From Acidaminococcus fermentans (GTDB taxonomy: Bacteria > Bacillota_C > Negativicutes > Acidaminococcales > Acidaminococcaceae): a stretch of DNA of 17,440 nt. Shown here piece after piece: positions 6,687-14,252 of the stretch. The notes under the pieces are model-generated. The model was not told the DNA's origin, did not search any database, and saw nothing but the letters and a program-made list of their open reading frames with translations. The DNA lies in the NCBI GenBank assembly GCA_004555735.1, contig SFHH01000022.1, positions 1-17,440 of the forward strand. The letters are read 5' to 3'. Made by a program: the position numbers and the translations under genes. Within the stretch, counting starts at the first letter, position 1. Every line of letters starts with the position of its first letter.

Positions 6687-6725
6687 AAATAGGGGACTGT
6701 CGCATAAGCGGCAGCCCCCTATTTT
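6687..6725. terminator. Bidirectional terminator between convergent genes
   Basis: AAATAGGGG... (6687-6703) pairs with ...CCCCTATTT (6708-6724) around an ATAA loop, with one bulge and one G-U pair. A-rich and T-rich ends flank the stem on both strands. It touches the histidine kinase stop codon (6725-6727) and lies between the convergent catabolic module and the two-component system. Confidence 0.8.
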
Positions 6726-8455
6726 CATACTCCCGGCAGCTGGACTTCTATGGTGGTCCCTTCATTCACTCGGCTGGTGAGTCTGATCTTGCCCCGGTGC
6801 TGTTCTACGATGTGCTTCACGATGGATAGGCCCAGGCCACTGCCTCCGCTTTGCTTGCTCCGGCTCCCTTCCACCCGGTAGAACCGTTCGAAGACCCGTT
6901 CCTGGACGTCTTCCGGGATGCCGATGCCGGTATCTTTCACGGTGAGGATCACCTGGTCCCCAGCCCGCTCCATGGTCACGTACACATGGCCCCCAGGCCG
7001 GTTGTACTTGACTCCGTTGTCGATCAGGTTCATGGCCATTTCCCGGAGCATGCTGCTGCTGCCCCGGACTTTGTCTTCGATGAGCTGGCAGTGGATGGTC
7101 ACCTGCTTGTCCTGACAGACCGGTTCCATGAATTCTACCACGGATTGGATCAGGCCGCCCAGGGGTACTTCTTCCTGGAGGGCCTCAGCAGGCATCTCTT
7201 CGATCCGGGAGAGGAAGATGATGCTGTTGATCATTTCCAGCAGCCGGCCGGCTTCTTTCCGGATCAGCTGTCCGAAATGGGTAATATCTTCTTTCTTCTG
7301 GTACAGCCCGGCCGCCATCAATTCCGCAAAGCCGCTGATGGAAGTCAGGGGAGTCTTCAGCTCATGGGTCACGTTGGCGGTGAAGTCCCTCCGCAGCTGT
7401 TCCCGTTCCCGGGCTTCCGTGATATCCTGGATGATCAGCATCCGAGTGGCCCGTCCCTGGGGCGGATCCAATGGCTGGAGAGCCAGTTGATACTGGCGGC
7501 TCCGGTATTTCACGGTCTGGTTCCACAGGTGCCCCTCTTTGAGCTGGTCCAGAGGGATCCGGGCTTCTGGCGGCAGGAAGGGCATGAGGAATTTCCCCAG
7601 GAGCCGGGGCCGTCCGGCGGTAGGGCGTTCTTCCTGCTGGAGCAGCTGGAAGCCCCAGGCGTTGATCCATTGGATCCGCATCTGGTCGTCTAGGAGGATG
7701 ACCCCTTCCTTCAGGCTGTCGGTGATCCGTTTCATGGTATTCCGTTCCTGTTCCAGGTTCCGCAGGCTCTGGTCCAGCTGTTTCCCCTGGCGGTCGATGG
7801 TGGCCAGGAAGGGGATCAGTTCCGGATAGGAGGTATGGAACAGCTGCCGTTCTTCTTCCGAGGTGTCCCCCTGTCCGATCTGGGACAGATACCGGGTAGC
7901 CTGTTCCAACGGATCCAGGAGCCCTTGGGTGAGCCGGCGCACGGTGAACTGGCAGATGAGGATCAGGAGCAGAAGGGAAATGATCCACCAGGGCAGCAGG
8001 GCTTCCAGGGGACGGAACAGTTCCGTCTGGGTCCGGGCCACCCGGAGCACACTGCCGTTGGAGAGCCTCTGGGCAGCGTATAGGGTGACTTCCTGGAGAG
8101 TGGAGGAACGGCGGGCATCACTGCCCTGGCCTTCTCCCAGGGCTTCAGCGATCTCCGGCCGTTCCCGGTGGTTGGGCATCCGGGAAGCCTCTTCGTAGGA
8201 ATCGTAAAGCACGGTACCATGGGGATCCACCCAGGTAAAGCGCAGATCGGAAGAAGAACGGCTGGAACGCTGGAGAAAGACATAGGGATCGCTGTAGTGC
8301 TCCATTTCTGTCCCCATGACCTGGGCTACCTGCCGGAGATCGGCCAGGGTCTGCTGTTTGGCCGTCTGCCAGAAGGCAAAGGCACAGACCAGGGCGGTGA
8401 CCAGGATACAGGCCAGACCCACCAGGAACAGATGGAGATAGATCTGTTTTTTCAT
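6725..8455 (-). CDS. Membrane sensor histidine kinase, PhoR-like
   Basis: A complete 576-residue sensor kinase. Membrane segments at about 8-29 and 155-172 enclose an extracytoplasmic sensor domain of about 125 residues. Then come a HAMP-like linker, a PAS-type domain (about 240-345, starting MKRITDSLKEGVILLDD), the H-box FTANVTHELKTPLTS with phosphoacceptor H364, N-box MNLIDNGVKYN (N480), and ATP-lid motifs DTGIGIP (508-514) and GSGLGLSI (538-545). Architecture and motifs match the PhoR/WalK-like class. It begins 15 bp after the response regulator and follows GGGAG. The stimulus is unknown; no phosphate transport genes are in view, so PhoR is a structural label only. Confidence 0.92.
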   Translation of the reverse strand: MKKQIYLHLFLVGLACILVTALVCAFAFWQTAKQQTLADLRQVAQVMGTEMEHYSDPYVFLQRSSRSSSDLRFTWVDPHGTVLYDSYEEASRMPNHRERPEIAEALGEGQGSDARRSSTLQEVTLYAAQRLSNGSVLRVARTQTELFRPLEALLPWWIISLLLLILICQFTVRRLTQGLLDPLEQATRYLSQIGQGDTSEEERQLFHTSYPELIPFLATIDRQGKQLDQSLRNLEQERNTMKRITDSLKEGVILLDDQMRIQWINAWGFQLLQQEERPTAGRPRLLGKFLMPFLPPEARIPLDQLKEGHLWNQTVKYRSRQYQLALQPLDPPQGRATRMLIIQDITEAREREQLRRDFTANVTHELKTPLTSISGFAELMAAGLYQKKEDITHFGQLIRKEAGRLLEMINSIIFLSRIEEMPAEALQEEVPLGGLIQSVVEFMEPVCQDKQVTIHCQLIEDKVRGSSSMLREMAMNLIDNGVKYNRPGGHVYVTMERAGDQVILTVKDTGIGIPEDVQERVFERFYRVEGSRSKQSGGSGLGLSIVKHIVEQHRGKIRLTSRVNEGTTIEVQLPGV

Positions 8456-8470
8456 AGGAGGCTCCCTGTT

Positions 8471-9148
8471 TTACTGGATCCGGTAGCCCACGCCCCGGAC
8501 CGTCTGGATGATCCGGCCGGCTTTCCCCAGCTTCTGCCGCAGGCTCCGGATGTGCATGTCGATGGTGCGGCTCTCTCCTGCATAGGAGAAGGACCAGACT
8601 GCTTCCATGATCTGGTCCCGGCTCAGGACAATGCCAGCATTGGCCATCAGGTAGTGGAGCAGATCGAATTCTTTGACGGTGAGTTCGCAGGGCTGTCCCA
8701 AGGTGGTGACTTGGTGCTTCTTCAGGTCCAGGGTGATGTCTCCGCAGACCAGGATATCCTGGTCCTGGGGCTTTTGGAGGCTCCCGCGGCGGAGGACGGC
8801 CTTGACCCGGCTCAGCAGTTCCATGATCCCGAAGGGTTTGGAGATATAATCGTCCGCCCCGGCATCCAGTCCGGTGACCACGTCGTATTCACTGGTCCGG
8901 GCCGTGAGCAGGATGATGGGAAGAGACGCTGTGTCACTCTGTTCCCGGAGCTTTTTCAGGATGTCCAGGCCGTTTTCTCCCGGCAGCATGATATCCAGGA
9001 GGACCAGGTCGGGCTTTTTGTCTTCCAGGGCTTTCCAGAACGCCTGGCCGTCGGGAAAGGCTTCTGCCTGGAAATTCTGGCTGCATAGCGCATAGCGGAC
9101 CAGTTCCCGGATATTTTCATCGTCTTCTACGCAATAAATCAGCGACAT
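8471..9148 (-). CDS. OmpR/PhoB-family response regulator
   Basis: A 225-residue two-domain regulator. The receiver domain (1-118) has the acidic pair D9-D10, phosphoacceptor D52 in LVLLDIMLP, T82 and K104. The C-terminal winged-helix domain (about 130-225) has the typical LTVKEFDLLHYLM and VRGVGYRI segments. It pairs with the histidine kinase 15 bp downstream. AAGGAG lies 7 bp before the start. Its targets cannot be read from this window; the divergently transcribed LysM gene is a neighbour but has LexA-type sites. Confidence 0.94.
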   Translation of the reverse strand: MSLIYCVEDDENIRELVRYALCSQNFQAEAFPDGQAFWKALEDKKPDLVLLDIMLPGENGLDILKKLREQSDTASLPIILLTARTSEYDVVTGLDAGADDYISKPFGIMELLSRVKAVLRRGSLQKPQDQDILVCGDITLDLKKHQVTTLGQPCELTVKEFDLLHYLMANAGIVLSRDQIMEAVWSFSYAGESRTIDMHIRSLRQKLGKAGRIIQTVRGVGYRIQ

Positions 9149-9183
9149 ACCATTGCTCCTTCCGTTGCTTTTCTTTTCCCTCC

Positions 9184-9212
9184 ATTATAGCCCACTTTCC
9201 GGGATTCCAACA
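9184..9212 (-). promoter_or_regulatory. Promoter of the two-component operon
   Basis: On the minus strand a perfect TATAAT (9184-9189) lies 35 bp before the response regulator start. The -35 hexamer at 17-bp spacing (TGTTGG, 9207-9212) is weak, so activation may be needed. Confidence 0.55.
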
Positions 9213-9256
9213 GAGGGGGAACGGTTATAGCCAGAGGCGCAGAAGATGGGACTAAA

Positions 9257-9329
9257 CGAACATATATTCATAAAACCCTTGCATAAACGAACAAAAGATG
9301 ATATCATACAAATAACGAACAAAAGTTCG
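9257..9329 (+). promoter_or_regulatory. LexA-controlled promoter of the LysM gene
   Basis: CGAACAAAAGTTCG (9316-9329) is a perfect Gram-positive-type LexA box (CGAAC-N4-GTTCG). Two degenerate copies lie upstream: CGAACATATATTCA (9257-9270) and CGAACAAAAGATGA (9288-9301). The promoter TTGCAT (9279-9284), 17-bp spacer, TATCAT (9302-9307) is interleaved with them, so the sites fall upstream, within the spacer, and just downstream of the -10. Confidence 0.8.
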
Positions 9330-9345
9330 AATGGAGGGAGAGAAA

Positions 9346-9645
9346 ATGAAAAAAGTTTTACTGGGTCTGGTATTGCTTTTGTTTGGAGTTTCCGGGTATG
9401 GGGTGCTGCAGATGGAGGCGGCACCTACCAGTTATCATACAGAACAGGTGATCGTGATGCGGGGGGACAGCCTGTGGGGAATCGCCCGGCGGTACACCCA
9501 TCCGGAAGAAGATGTCCGGGAAGTCATCGACCGGATCGCCAAAGCCAATCACCTGGACCTGCGGCGGTCCATCCAGCCAGGGCAGAAGCTGACGGTGCCG
9601 GTAAAACAGAACAAAACGGAAAAGCTGGTGGCCAGCCGCAATTGA
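9346..9645 (+). CDS. LysM protein, YneA-like SOS division inhibitor
   Basis: A 99-residue protein with an N-terminal hydrophobic segment (MKKVLLGLVLLLFGVSGYGV, signal peptide or anchor) and one LysM domain at about 33-86 (VMRGDSLWGIARRY ... SIQPGQKLTVPV). Size and layout match YneA, the Bacillus SOS-induced inhibitor of cell division, which also carries an N-terminal membrane segment and a LysM domain. A perfect LexA box 17 bp before the start codon supports that reading. The start at 9346 follows GGAGGG (9333-9338); the in-frame ATG at 9331 overlaps this site. In a diderm Negativicute it would act in the periplasm. No lexA gene is adjacent, unlike in Bacillus. Confidence 0.82.
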   Translation: MKKVLLGLVLLLFGVSGYGVLQMEAAPTSYHTEQVIVMRGDSLWGIARRYTHPEEDVREVIDRIAKANHLDLRRSIQPGQKLTVPVKQNKTEKLVASRN

Positions 9646-9671
9646 CGGTCTCCATGGCCGCCATCCGGGGG

Positions 9672-9689
9672 CTGTTGCGTGTGCAACAG
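9672..9689. repeat. Short hairpin after the LysM gene
   Basis: CTGTTGC-GTGT-GCAACAG is a perfect 7-bp stem. Its core resembles the TTGCACGTGT hairpins at 671-713 and 9730-9766. The nearby TGACGTCTGAC (9707-9717) is identical to 11 bases of element A (102-112). Confidence 0.5.
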
Positions 9690-9729
9690 GCCTGTCATGA
9701 AGTGTATGACGTCTGACCTATGACGAAGG

Positions 9730-9779
9730 GGGGTTGCACGTGTGCGGTTTTCACACGTGCAACCCCTCCCGTTTTGTTG
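9730..9779 (+). terminator. Strong hairpin with downstream T-rich tract
   Basis: GGGGTTGCACGTGTG (9730-9744) pairs perfectly with 9752-9766 around the loop CGGTTTT, followed after CCC by GTTTTGTTG. It may terminate the LysM transcript. Stem core and loop type are shared with the hairpin at 671-713, which lacks a T-tract. Confidence 0.55.
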
Positions 9780-9826
9780 TACAATGGAAAGGAATTGACA
9801 AGTCAAGATACAGGGGAATGATCAGT

Positions 9827-11398
9827 ATGGTAGAAGGGGTTTCCCCGGGGGCAGGAAAAGCCTGCCGGGGAGAAAAGACAAGCAATTATTACATCGGAGT
9901 GCTGCGGAACCTGGAACAGGGGCTGATCCCGGACGAAGGATGGATGGCCCGGGCCCGGGAATGGGTGGTGCGGGCTTCCCAGGACTGGCTCAGTTACAGC
10001 ATGGCCGCCCTGGTCTTCTGGTTCTGTGATGATCCGGGGTCTGCCCAAAAGGCCCTGGACCGGGCCTTGGGGCTCCAGGAGGAAAAGACCTCTCTTTTCT
10101 TCCTGCTGACGGCCGCCTGGCAGCAGAGGGGTGCTATGGAAGACCGGTGGATGGAACGGTACATCCGGAACCAGAACCAGCTCCAGGTGACCGGAGATTT
10201 CCGGTTCCTGCTGGAACTCTGGATCCGGAAGGCCTTGACGCCGGGGGGAGACAAGAAACTGGAGACGGTGCTGTCCGGCTGGGAGGAAGACCTGTCCCAG
10301 TCGGCAGAGACCGAAGGACGCCAGGTGGATCTGTGGCGCCGGTATTTCCGGGATCTGCGGAAGGCCATTTCCCTGCCCCAAACGGATCAGTACCAGTATC
10401 TCCGGAATCTGCCCGGGACCACGGCGGGAGCCCTCCTCCAGGGAGCGCTCCTGGCCCGTCCGGTGGGCCAGTTCCTGGACCGGCATCAGAGCCGGCCGGA
10501 AACCTGGCAGGAGCCTAGGGGAGCCTGCCGGATACTGTTGGAAGATTTCCTCCGGTCAGAGTGCCTGCAGCTGCCAGCGGCTATCTGGAAAGGGACCTTC
10601 AGCGATTTCCTGACCTTTTCCCTCCGGCAGACGGAAGAGGGGCAGGAGGGGCAGCCCAGTCCCCAGGCGGAACGGTTCCTTTTGGCTCATTCGGCCCGCT
10701 GGCTGCATCAGGCCTTCGATGATGTGACCGGGGAAACGGCCCGGCTGGTACCGGGGTCCATCAGATATAATTTCAATTATTCCTTCCATCGGCAGGACCA
10801 CTGCTTCAGCTGTGACATCCAGGACGGGATGGAAGAGGCGGCGGTGGTCCGGCAGTGCCAGCAGGATATGGATGCGGCTTTGGCACCAGAACAGCAGGCT
10901 GCAGACTGGCGGCGAGCGGCTTTGAAAATCACCCTGCCCTGGGCCCTGGTCGGGCTGTATCTATACGGGAATGGAGCTAAGCTCATGGCGCAGCACAGTG
11001 TGCTCTTTCCTTTGGGCCTGGGGATCTTTTCCTTCTTCATGGCGAAAAAATCCTTCAGCTTCTTCTTTGCCATGATGGGGTCCATGGTGATCTTGGCCCT
11101 TTTCCACTTGGCCCTGCCCCATGTCCAGGCTCCGCTCTTTGGCCTCCTGGTCTTCCTGGGACTCCTGGCTTTCTGGCAGTACTGGAAGAAGCGGCCCCTG
11201 GCCAGGCTGTTCGCCCAGGACCGGGCGCAGCTGTGGCAGTCCCTGGAAGAACTGGTCCGGGGGTCCTGCGCGGAGACTGCTGATTTCCGGGATCATTACC
11301 GGGCCTATACCCAGGAGCAGGAAGGGATCCGGGATCGCTTGGCCCAGCTGGAAAAAGAAGCAGAGATGACACAGAAGCGGCGGATCCGCCATATCTAA
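9827..11398 (+). CDS. Uncharacterised membrane protein, first gene of AAA operon
   Basis: Not recognised. The 523-residue protein begins with about 350 mostly helical, soluble residues; an early stretch (SMAALVFWFCDDPGSAQKAL, then DRALGL...LFFLLTAAWQQRG) looks like TPR-type helical repeats. Three to four membrane segments follow at about 365-452 (including IFSFFMAKKSFSFFFAMMGS), then a charged C-terminal helix likely to form a coiled coil (EQEGIRDRLAQLEKEAEM). The start at 9827 is chosen for GGGGA nine bases upstream; ATG at 9818 is an alternative. The next gene follows after 15 bp, so it is co-transcribed with the AAA ATPase and could anchor that complex to the membrane (inference). Confidence 0.75.
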   Translation: MVEGVSPGAGKACRGEKTSNYYIGVLRNLEQGLIPDEGWMARAREWVVRASQDWLSYSMAALVFWFCDDPGSAQKALDRALGLQEEKTSLFFLLTAAWQQRGAMEDRWMERYIRNQNQLQVTGDFRFLLELWIRKALTPGGDKKLETVLSGWEEDLSQSAETEGRQVDLWRRYFRDLRKAISLPQTDQYQYLRNLPGTTAGALLQGALLARPVGQFLDRHQSRPETWQEPRGACRILLEDFLRSECLQLPAAIWKGTFSDFLTFSLRQTEEGQEGQPSPQAERFLLAHSARWLHQAFDDVTGETARLVPGSIRYNFNYSFHRQDHCFSCDIQDGMEEAAVVRQCQQDMDAALAPEQQAADWRRAALKITLPWALVGLYLYGNGAKLMAQHSVLFPLGLGIFSFFMAKKSFSFFFAMMGSMVILALFHLALPHVQAPLFGLLVFLGLLAFWQYWKKRPLARLFAQDRAQLWQSLEELVRGSCAETADFRDHYRAYTQEQEGIRDRLAQLEKEAEMTQKRRIRHI

Positions 11399-11413
11399 AG
11401 GAGGAACCAGGAA

Positions 11414-11566
11414 ATGGAACAAGAACAGAACGGGAGCCCTTTTGCTCCTTTTGGGTCCTCGGATGGGACGCAGCAGGAAAACCAGCAGAAACGCCAGAGC
11501 CACCGGTTCCCGACATGGGACCTGATGCCGCCTCGGATGCCGGTACGGGGAGGGGATAAGGGATGA
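11414..11566 (+). CDS. 50-residue conserved-looking small protein
   Basis: A short gene supported by context. AAAGGAGG (11397-11404) lies nine bases before its ATG, it starts 15 bp after the membrane protein gene, and its TGA overlaps the next gene's ATG (ATGA at 11563-11566). The product is polar and probably disordered, with an SPFAPFG segment near the N-terminus, a Gln-rich middle, and a C-terminal RFPTWDLMPPRMPVRG that looks like a short linear binding motif. No domain is recognised. It may be an adaptor peptide for the AAA ATPase or the membrane protein (inference). Confidence 0.7.
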   Translation: MEQEQNGSPFAPFGSSDGTQQENQQKRQSHRFPTWDLMPPRMPVRGGDKG

Positions 11567-12027
11567 TGAAACCTCCGGAAATTTACGGAGAATGGATCCC
11601 CCTGCTGGAACGGTTCGCAGAGGGGAAGGATGACCGGGAAGTGCTGCCTGCCATGCAGGCGGGGAAGTTGCCCTGTTTCAGGATCGTATTGGAGCGGTTC
11701 ACCGCCCGGCTGGACGCCGCTATGGAAAAGCGGTTCGAACGTCTGGTGGGAGAATTCCAGGCCCAGGGGGCCATGCAGACGCCGGATCAGGCCGAACAGA
11801 TGATCCGGGGGCTCCGGGACGGCCTGGGACAGCTGAAGTCAGCCGTCACCCTGCCCTGTCTGCCGGAATCCCTCCGGAACCAGTTCCCAGCAGAGATCCA
11901 GAAAGGGGCGGACCGGGTCCAGGCCAGCCTGGAAGCTTCGGCTGCCCAGAATCACAGCGGGGTGCTGCAGCATTTCCTGCAGCTGTATCCGGTGAACCGA
12001 TGGGAGGAAAGACATGAGCAATCGTAA
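11563..12027 (+). CDS. Uncharacterised 154-residue helical protein
   Basis: Not recognised. A soluble, largely alpha-helical protein with no signal peptide or membrane segment; long charged helices include CFRIVLERFTARLDAAMEKR (about 38-57) and DQAEQMIRGLRDGLGQLKSA. It overlaps the 50-residue gene by 4 bp at its start and the AAA ATPase gene by 14 bp at its end, so the three are translationally coupled. A start at 11566 is equally possible. Its position suggests an adaptor or regulator of the ATPase (inference). Confidence 0.75.
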   Translation: MMKPPEIYGEWIPLLERFAEGKDDREVLPAMQAGKLPCFRIVLERFTARLDAAMEKRFERLVGEFQAQGAMQTPDQAEQMIRGLRDGLGQLKSAVTLPCLPESLRNQFPAEIQKGADRVQASLEASAAQNHSGVLQHFLQLYPVNRWEERHEQS

Positions 12028-13648
12028 GGAAGCCAAACAGCTGCTGCGGCAGTATCTCATAGCACGGATTCCCTTCATCGTGCTCCAGACCATCGAAGTG
12101 CCCCGGGCCCTGGAACTTTTGCGGGAAATCGCCCTGGAATTGGACCAGGAGCATTGGCTGGATCAACAGAGCTTCTTTGCCCACACCCTGAGCAAAGGGG
12201 TCTATGAACTGTGCACCAACCGGAGCGTGGAAGAAAATGCCAAATCCGTGCTGGGAGCGGGGGATTTCCTCATTGGGAAGATGCGCCAGGAAAAGAAAGA
12301 ATACCAGACCCTGATCCTGACGGAGATCCCGGATATCAGCGAGGACAACAGCGAATCCCAGCGGATGCTGGACCTGGTCTCCCTGGCTTCGGAGATGTAC
12401 GGGACCCTGGTGGTGCTCAGCCACCGGCCAGTCTGGAACAATCTCCAGCGCCATGGACTCATCGTGACCCTGGATATGCCCGATGAAGAGGAAATGGTCC
12501 AGCTGATCCATTCCCAGCTGGATGTGAACCGAGATGAAGTAGAGATCCAGTGGGATGAAGGAGATATCCGGGAAGCGGCGGCCACCCTGGCTGGGGTGAG
12601 CCAGATCGAAGCCACCAATGTGCTGTCGGCTCTTTTGGCTAAAGGAAAGGTGACCAAAGAGGACATGGGGGAAGTGCGGAATGCCAAGAACCGTCTGTTC
12701 TCCAATATCTCCGGCCTGGAAAAGATCCAGGTAGACCCGACCATGAAGGAAGTGGGTGGACTCCAGGGCCTCCAGGACTGGCTGGAGGAAAAGAAGGCCC
12801 TGCTCAAGCCGGAAAAGAAGGAACTGATGCGCCGGCTCCATCTCCAACCGCCCCGGGGCATCCTCCTGGTAGGGGTGCCGGGTTGCGGAAAGTCCCTGTC
12901 TGCTAAGGCCATCGCCGCCAGCTGGGAGCTGCCCTTGTATCGGCTGGATTTCGCTACGGTCCAAGGCAGCTATGTGGGCCAGTCGGAACGGCAGCTGCGG
13001 GATGCTCTGGCTACGGCGGAAAATGTGTCCCCCTGCATCCTTTGGATCGACGAAATCGAAAAAGGCCTGGCAGGAGCCGGTTCGTCCAACGACGGCGGGG
13101 TCTCCACTCGGATGGTGGGACAATTCCTGTTCTGGCTCCAGGAATGCCGGAAAGCGGTGTTCGTGGTGGCTACGGCCAACGATGTATCCCGGCTGCCTTC
13201 GGAACTCCTCCGCCGTGGCCGGTTCGATGAACTGTTCTTCGTGGACTTGCCCACGGAAGAGGAACGGGAGGATATCCTCCGGCTGTATTTCCAGCGGTAC
13301 CTTCAAGTGGACATCCATTCCAATGAGGGATTCGCCCGGCAGCTGGTGACCTTGACCGACGGGTTCACTGGGGCGGATCTGGAATCGGCTGTGCGGGAAT
13401 TGGCTTACCGGAAGGTGGCGGAACCGGACCATGATCTGACCCGGAGCGAGATCTTGTCCTCCTTCCAGAATGTAGTGCCCCTTTCCCAGACCAGCCCGGA
13501 AAAGATCGACCAGATCCGCAGCTGGGGGAAAGAACGGGCGGTACCGGCTTCTGGACGGCCCATCGGGGAAGAGAAACTGCCTTCCCATACAGGGAACTTG
13601 GCACGGAGAGTGCTGGTACGGAGAAAGGGGGAATCGCCATGTTCATGA
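12014..13648 (+). CDS. Ycf46-like AAA ATPase
   Basis: A 544-residue AAA-family ATPase. The N-terminal 230 residues form a separate, probably degenerate P-loop-like domain typical of the Ycf46 branch. The AAA module follows: Walker A GVPGCGKS (287-294), Walker B ILWIDE (342-347), sensor 1 ATAND (386-390), arginine-finger region RRGRFDE (400-406), and an alpha-helical lid with TGADLESAVREL. Ycf46 proteins of cyanobacteria and plastids share this layout and the ILWIDEIEKG...FVVATAND signature; their role is poorly defined. GGGAGG lies six bases before the start at 12014. It is the only recognisable enzyme of the five-gene operon and probably remodels a protein partner encoded beside it (inference). 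Confidence 0.85.
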   Translation: MSNRKEAKQLLRQYLIARIPFIVLQTIEVPRALELLREIALELDQEHWLDQQSFFAHTLSKGVYELCTNRSVEENAKSVLGAGDFLIGKMRQEKKEYQTLILTEIPDISEDNSESQRMLDLVSLASEMYGTLVVLSHRPVWNNLQRHGLIVTLDMPDEEEMVQLIHSQLDVNRDEVEIQWDEGDIREAAATLAGVSQIEATNVLSALLAKGKVTKEDMGEVRNAKNRLFSNISGLEKIQVDPTMKEVGGLQGLQDWLEEKKALLKPEKKELMRRLHLQPPRGILLVGVPGCGKSLSAKAIAASWELPLYRLDFATVQGSYVGQSERQLRDALATAENVSPCILWIDEIEKGLAGAGSSNDGGVSTRMVGQFLFWLQECRKAVFVVATANDVSRLPSELLRRGRFDELFFVDLPTEEEREDILRLYFQRYLQVDIHSNEGFARQLVTLTDGFTGADLESAVRELAYRKVAEPDHDLTRSEILSSFQNVVPLSQTSPEKIDQIRSWGKERAVPASGRPIGEEKLPSHTGNLARRVLVRRKGESPCS

Positions 13649-14121
13649 GCAGGCAGAAACGGCAGGAAGCCCTGGCCCGGAGCGGGACGGATTTCCGGAC
13701 CCAAGGAGGAGATACGGAAACGGGGACCCTCACCGGGGAAAATGCCCGGCTCCTGCGGGAGACCCGGACGCCCGCCTATGTGGACTTATTGGGGAAACTG
13801 GATGCGGGAGAAGGGAAGCTGGACCCTCACTTCGCAGCCCGGGTGTCAGAGGAGATCCGGAAGGATTTCCCGGCTGTCCGGTGCCTGGGGAAATTGCTAG
13901 GCGTCCTGGCGAGGTGTTATATCGATGATACCTATGATGTGCATACCCTGGATTACCAGCTGGAGTTCCTCCATCATTACCACCAGGGGGAAGCCCTGCC
14001 GGATGGCTTGGCCAAGGGGCGGAATCTGGCCCTTTACGGGGGATATGCGTTCGTGGAAGTCTATACGGACTGCTGCCGGGGGGTGTTCGCCGACGGCCGG
14101 GTGGCTGTGATCCCGGACTGA
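13639..14121 (+). CDS. Uncharacterised 160-residue protein, last gene of AAA operon
   Basis: Not recognised. It starts inside the AAA ATPase gene (10-bp overlap; a GGGGG run is suitably placed before 13639, and an alternative ATG at 13645 gives an ATGA overlap). The first 35 residues are polar and likely disordered. From TPAYVDLLGKLDAG on, the protein appears folded, with a hydrophobic helix (VRCLGKLLGVLARCYIDDTY) and a C-terminal LALYGGYAFVEVYTDCC. No membrane segment is clear. A G-rich hairpin and a new promoter follow, so the operon probably ends here. Confidence 0.72.
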   Translation: MFMSRQKRQEALARSGTDFRTQGGDTETGTLTGENARLLRETRTPAYVDLLGKLDAGEGKLDPHFAARVSEEIRKDFPAVRCLGKLLGVLARCYIDDTYDVHTLDYQLEFLHHYHQGEALPDGLAKGRNLALYGGYAFVEVYTDCCRGVFADGRVAVIPD

Positions 14122-14150
14122 GCGGCCGTTTGTGACACTTTTCTGATACC

Positions 14151-14179
14151 TTCCCCCAAAGCCTGACGGGGTGGGGGAA
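14151..14179. terminator. Hairpin at the end of the AAA operon
   Basis: TTCCCCCA (14151-14158) pairs perfectly with TGGGGGAA (14172-14179) around a 13-base loop. No T-tract follows on the plus strand, so termination is uncertain. The stem overlaps the promoter of the next gene. Confidence 0.45.
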
Positions 14180-14191
14180 ATATGCTATACT
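14163..14191 (+). promoter_or_regulatory. Promoter of the DUF697-like gene
   Basis: CTGACG (14163-14168), a 17-bp spacer, and TATACT (14186-14191) fit a sigma-70 promoter. The spacer contains the 3' arm of the hairpin at 14151-14179. Confidence 0.6.
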
Positions 14192-14252
14192 TACGGTAGA
14201 AAGATGGATATCCGCAAAGCATGTGCTGTGGACAATGACTGGAGGGATCTTT

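Noticed and set aside
8168..9088. Plus-strand open frame of 306 codons across the kinase/regulator junction
   Set aside because: Spans two clearly functional minus-strand genes and has no recognisable motif.
11846..13588. Minus-strand open frame of 580 codons opposite the AAA ATPase
   Set aside because: Low-complexity residue mix typical of antisense reading of GC-rich coding DNA; the plus strand carries Walker motifs and a ribosome binding site.
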